Shown in pieces: positions 4,465 to 7,121 of a stretch of 7,121 bases of DNA (positions are counted from its first letter, which is position 1; each line of letters opens with the position of its first letter). Under the pieces are notes generated by a model. The model had not been told where the DNA came from. It saw nothing but the letters and a program-made list of their open reading frames with translations, and did not search any database. The stretch lies in NCBI GenBank assembly GCA_023146355.1, contig JAGLCH010000191.1:1-7121 (forward strand), written 5' to 3'. The position numbers and the translations under genes were made by a program. This DNA is from Bacteriovoracaceae bacterium. Lineage in GTDB: Bacteria; Bdellovibrionota; Bacteriovoracia; Bacteriovoracales; Bacteriovoracaceae.

Positions 4465-5469
4465 ATGATTTTATTCAAACCCTATTTACACCCTAATTTT
4501 CTTGATTACGGCATTCAAATTCCGATTGCTGACGATCGCGCCAGTAAGGCCTTTGAGTACTTGCAGCAGCGAGTAGATGGCGTTAAATCAATAGACTTTA
4601 TTAAGAATCAAAAAATTACTCGAGACGACCTTCTCAGAGTCCACACCCAAGACTATGTGGACATAATCTACAATAACCCTACATTGGCCGTAATGAGTTC
4701 ATATGAGCTTATTGATGAGAAAGGAAATTACAAAAGATATGACCCGGCGCTCGCAAAAAAAACGATGAAGGAGCTAGTCGATCATAAGTTAATGCAAACT
4801 GCGGGAACTTTTCAGGCAATGAGTTACGCTCTCGAGAACGGGATGTGCTATTACTTGGGCGGGGGGATGCATCATGCGATGAGCTTTGGGGGTAGGGGAT
4901 TTTGTCTGGTTAACGATATTGTTATTGGGCTTAAAAAACTAATGAATAACGGAGATATTATTTCTGCGTGGGTGATAGATGTTGATGCTCATAAAGGTGA
5001 CGGAACGGCCGAGCTGACTAAAGATGACTCCTTTATTAAAACGCTTTCCATTCATATGGAGAGTGGTTGGCCTTTGGATGGACCTCGGTTTGACGATAAT
5101 GACAAACTCTATCCATGGCATATTCCAAGCGACATAGACATTCCTATCGCTAAGGGGATGGACGATACTTATCTCGATAAGTTAGAGGCAGGACTCGATG
5201 AGTTTAGTCGCTTTTCTAAACCTGATATTTGCGTTGTAGTTAATGGCGCTGATCCCTTTGGGGAAGATGAGCTAGAGAGCGCCAAGGGACTTTGTCTCAC
5301 TGAAAAAGAGATGTTCATACGCGATAGAACTGTTTATGAGTTTCTTAAAAGTAGAAATATCCCCCAGGTTTATACGATTGCCGGGGGATATGGTTCCAAT
5401 GCTTGGAAAATTTATGCAAATTTTTTAACTTCTATTTTTCGTGAGGAAGGATACGTCTTTCAGGAATAA
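4465..5469 (+). CDS. Histone-deacetylase-family (HDAC-like) zinc amidohydrolase
   Basis: The 334-residue protein is a full-length bacterial member of the arginase/deacetylase superfamily. Visible motifs in order: HTQDYVD (60-66); LGGGMHHAMSFGGRGFCLVND (131-151) with the catalytic His pair H136/H137; VIDVDAHKGDGT (170-181) with zinc ligands D174 and H176; VVNGADPFGEDEL (258-270) with the third zinc ligand D263 and the LGxxxLT-like region after it; and TIAGGYG (304-310) with the transition-state tyrosine Y309. All catalytic residues are therefore present and the enzyme should be active. It would deacetylate an acetylated amine, such as acetyl-lysine on a protein or an acetylpolyamine. Sequence alone does not decide, and bacteria lack histones of the eukaryotic kind. 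No signal peptide is present. The start at 4465 has only a weak GGA 9 bases upstream. The last 38 bp overlap the convergent nucleotidase gene. Confidence 0.93.
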   Translation: MILFKPYLHPNFLDYGIQIPIADDRASKAFEYLQQRVDGVKSIDFIKNQKITRDDLLRVHTQDYVDIIYNNPTLAVMSSYELIDEKGNYKRYDPALAKKTMKELVDHKLMQTAGTFQAMSYALENGMCYYLGGGMHHAMSFGGRGFCLVNDIVIGLKKLMNNGDIISAWVIDVDAHKGDGTAELTKDDSFIKTLSIHMESGWPLDGPRFDDNDKLYPWHIPSDIDIPIAKGMDDTYLDKLEAGLDEFSRFSKPDICVVVNGADPFGEDELESAKGLCLTEKEMFIRDRTVYEFLKSRNIPQVYTIAGGYGSNAWKIYANFLTSIFREEGYVFQE

Positions 5470-6793
5470 AGTAGGTTCGCGGAGAGTTGCGCAGTAGATC
5501 TGTTACTGTTGGCATATAGACACAAGCGTACTTCTCAATTTGTCCCGCAAGGCGTGTTTCCTCAAGGCCTGAGCGCATTTGCTCTCCCCAATATGGATTG
5601 AAGTGTTCTTGATATCTCTCAATGTTTTTAGAAATAGTAGCGTTAAGATCGTCAATCTTGGTAAAGAGATCGTCTTTCTCATCTTTATCCATTTTAATGT
5701 TTTGTTCGATTCTCTTGGCATACATCTCGTTGAGCTCTCTCTCCAATCCGCGCTTTATTGCCATATCAGCATCAATCTCACGTTGAATAGGACGTGCTTT
5801 TTCAATTGATTCAAGCTCCTCAATGAGAGGATCGAAAACCATCGCCGTTCTCCAATTGAAGGTTTTCTTAATTGCCACGACATCACCGTAAATATGATCC
5901 CCCAAGTAGAGAATTTCATCTGGACTTAAGTCTAAGTCTTTTTGTAGTTTTGCAGCATTTCCACCTTGGAAGACACCTGTTTCGAGTTTGTCGAAGTAGT
6001 TAGTCATAAGTCCTGTTTCTGGATCAACCTTTAAATATCCAACCTTGTCCGTGAAGAAACGTGGCTTACAGGAGAAGGTGATAACCATATCAAATAGGTC
6101 CAGCCACGACTTGTGATCCTTTAAAAAGGGATCAAAGGCATATTCCATTAAGAGCTTCGAGTAGGGGAAGCCTGAGTTCGTGATGACAATAAGTTTCTTG
6201 CCATATTTCTTATAGGTTTCCATTAGGCGTGGTAGCTCAGGATCTTGAATAATATATTCCGCGATATTCTTGGCAACTTCATCCTTAAGGGTTCCATCAC
6301 CATGACATCGGTCCAGCATCGCCTGTAGGTCATCTGCAATTTCTGCATAACTTGGGATATGGGGAAGGTCCTTAAAATACTCTACGATATCTGCGAAGAG
6401 AATTCCCTTGGCCAATGAAAAGTTAGTGTCTAGGCTTACCATGTCTGGATCACGTAGATCGAGTTCCCGTGCCCCATAAACATCTTGCATAGAAAAGAAG
6501 TCCATTTTTTTATTTCCGAAGTAACAGGTCTTAACCTTACCGGAAAGGCTTAACTTCAAGATATGTCCGTTATTCTTGTTTATCACAAGGCCCTGAATCA
6601 TTTTTTTAAAATCAAATTTGAGCTCCCGAAGCTCCGCTGGGTACCCTTTGTTTTCTATTAGTTTATCGATCATAGAGTAGTAGGCGAGACGTTCAAAATT
6701 CTCAGTGTTGTAGCGGACTAGGGTGTAGTCCATGTCGAACCCAATTGCTTTAATTCTTCTCATATTTAGGGTTCTATTTATGTATATACTCAT
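5432..6793 (-). CDS. HAD-IG family cytosolic 5'-nucleotidase
   Basis: This 453-residue protein matches the HAD-IG 5'-nucleotidase family (Pfam 5_nucleotid), which includes eukaryotic IMP/GMP-preferring cN-II. HAD motif I is AIGFDMDYTLVRY (16-28), with nucleophile D20 and general acid D22. Motif II is LIVITNSGFPYS (201-212; T205). Motif III is FSCKPRFF (240-247; K243). Motif IV is ILYLGDHIYGDV (294-305; D299 and D304). VFQGGNAAKL (274-283) is also family-typical. A large cap lies between motifs I and II. After the HAD core a long charged helix (about 325-395) looks like a coiled-coil and may mediate oligomerisation. It should dephosphorylate purine nucleoside monophosphates in the cytosol; the exact substrate is inferred from the family. 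Start ATG 6793 is preceded by AGAGAGG (6804..6798), a strong site, whereas the ATG ten codons later has none. Its 3' end overlaps the deacetylase gene by 38 bp. Confidence 0.93.
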   Translation of the reverse strand: MSIYINRTLNMRRIKAIGFDMDYTLVRYNTENFERLAYYSMIDKLIENKGYPAELRELKFDFKKMIQGLVINKNNGHILKLSLSGKVKTCYFGNKKMDFFSMQDVYGARELDLRDPDMVSLDTNFSLAKGILFADIVEYFKDLPHIPSYAEIADDLQAMLDRCHGDGTLKDEVAKNIAEYIIQDPELPRLMETYKKYGKKLIVITNSGFPYSKLLMEYAFDPFLKDHKSWLDLFDMVITFSCKPRFFTDKVGYLKVDPETGLMTNYFDKLETGVFQGGNAAKLQKDLDLSPDEILYLGDHIYGDVVAIKKTFNWRTAMVFDPLIEELESIEKARPIQREIDADMAIKRGLERELNEMYAKRIEQNIKMDKDEKDDLFTKIDDLNATISKNIERYQEHFNPYWGEQMRSGLEETRLAGQIEKYACVYMPTVTDLLRNSPRTYFIPERRILPHEK

Positions 6794-6814
6794 TTTTCCT
6801 CTCTTTAGTAATGC

Positions 6815-6826
6815 GGTATAAATACC
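6815..6826. repeat. Short inverted repeat near the nucleotidase transcription start
   Basis: GGTAT-AA-ATACC forms perfect 5-bp arms 2 bases apart, over the expected transcription start of the nucleotidase promoter (around 6825). It could be a small operator, but arms this short in AT-rich DNA occur by chance. Confidence 0.2.
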
Positions 6827-6831
6827 CTAAT

Positions 6832-6860
6832 ATTAAAGCAGATAAGGGAACTTGAATCAA
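6832..6860 (-). promoter_or_regulatory. Sigma70-type promoter of the nucleotidase gene
   Basis: On the minus strand TTGATT (6860..6855) is spaced 17 bases from TTTAAT (6837..6832), giving good -35 and -10 elements at optimal spacing. Transcription from about 6825 would leave a 30-base leader containing the AGAGAGG ribosome site. Between this promoter and the tRNA promoter (6861-6996) nothing else is recognisable. Confidence 0.5.
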
Positions 6861-6996
6861 TGGGGGGAGTGTTAGGAGTGTGTTAAGATTTGAGAATCGA
6901 CATATTATATTATCTCAATATCTCATGCTAAATGCCTGTATTTATTGTGCCGTAATAGCGAAAAAGAAAAGAAATTTTACATCTAGAGCAAATTAC

Positions 6997-7025
6997 TTGA
7001 TAAAGAGAATGTTCTGTCTTATAAA
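6997..7025 (+). promoter_or_regulatory. Sigma70-type promoter of tRNA-Ala
   Basis: TTGATA (6997-7002), a 17-base spacer and TATAAA (7020-7025) form a near-consensus promoter. The expected start of transcription is near 7032, about 10 bases before the mature tRNA, so the precursor would have a short 5' leader for RNase P. Confidence 0.75.
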
Positions 7026-7041
7026 TTATCTATCGAAATGT

Positions 7042-7117
7042 GGGGGATTAGCTCAGTTGGGAGAGCGCTTCGCTGGCAGTGAAGAGGTCATCAGTTCGAT
7101 CCTGATATTCTCCACCA
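7042..7117 (+). tRNA. tRNA-Ala (anticodon GGC)
   Basis: The 76-base gene folds into a full cloverleaf. The acceptor arm is GGGGGAT (7042-7048) with ATTCTCC (7107-7113), including the G3-U70 wobble pair that marks alanine tRNAs. The D-arm stem is GCTC/GAGC. The anticodon arm is CTTCG/TGAAG with loop CTGGCAG and anticodon GGC at 7075-7077. The T-arm is ATCAG/CTGAT with loop TTCGATC. The discriminator is A and the CCA end (7115-7117) is encoded. It reads GCC and GCU codons. The window ends 4 bases later in TTTT, so it cannot be seen whether a terminator or another tRNA follows. Confidence 0.96.
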
Positions 7118-7121
7118 TTTT

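Noticed and set aside
4451..4468. Five-codon mini-ORF (MDLKK) whose TGA overlaps the deacetylase ATG
   Set aside because: It has no ribosome site and sits in an A-rich leader. ATG followed by an AT-rich run produces such ORFs by chance.
5359..5389. ATCCCCC / GGGGGAT 7-bp inverted repeat
   Set aside because: It falls in the conserved deacetylase GGY-motif region, where the codons explain the sequence. The loop is 17 bases, and chance is the simplest reading.
5394..5408. Hairpin TTCCAA-TGC-TTGGAA near the end of the deacetylase gene
   Set aside because: It is coding sequence, the stem is only 6 bp, and neither strand has a U-tract after it (minus continues into CCATATCC). It was considered as a terminator for the nucleotidase gene and dropped.

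Overview
The window is a compact, moderately AT-rich bacterial stretch with seven complete protein genes, one gene cut by the left edge and one tRNA. The sequence looks Gram-negative: a predicted outer-membrane beta-barrel ends in phenylalanine, and there are a YafK-type L,D-transpeptidase and a single-span anti-sigma candidate. The pairing of a eukaryote-like HAD-IG 5'-nucleotidase with a histone-deacetylase-like amidohydrolase, plus the general codon and base composition, would suit a Bdellovibrionota/Bacteriovoracia-type organism. That placement is inference only, since no marker gene for phylogeny is present.

Layout. (1) 1-1096: a truncated leftward gene for a small secreted protein lies back to back with a rightward ECF sigma factor / probable anti-sigma operon. 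The gap between them holds two mirror-image promoters. Each is a perfect TGAAAC-N16-CGTA, and their -35 elements form the arms of one inverted repeat. This is the most notable signal in the window: it predicts that the sigma factor activates its own operon and the divergent secreted protein from one symmetric site. (2) 1081-1656 (minus): a short MTA/SAH-nucleosidase-like protein, convergent with and overlapping the anti-sigma gene. (3) 1773-3383 (plus): a secreted L,D-transpeptidase-fold protein and an aldo/keto reductase 3 nt downstream. (4) 3349-4407 (minus): a predicted outer-membrane beta-barrel of unknown role. (5) 4465-5469 (plus): an HDAC-family deacetylase. (6) 5432-6793 (minus): a HAD-IG cytosolic 5'-nucleotidase with a C-terminal coiled-coil. 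(7) 6794-7041: a 248-base intergenic stretch with a promoter at each end and nothing else recognisable between them. (8) 7042-7117: tRNA-Ala(GGC) with a strong sigma70-type promoter.

Organisation. Transcription units alternate in direction, and all three convergent pairs overlap tail to tail within coding sequence (16, 35 and 38 bp), so none has an intergenic terminator. The three complete divergent gaps are short (up to about 120 bp) and carry facing promoters. Apart from the sigma/anti-sigma pair and the transpeptidase/reductase pair, the genes look like single-gene units with no obvious shared pathway. No mobile element, CRISPR array or phage gene was seen.
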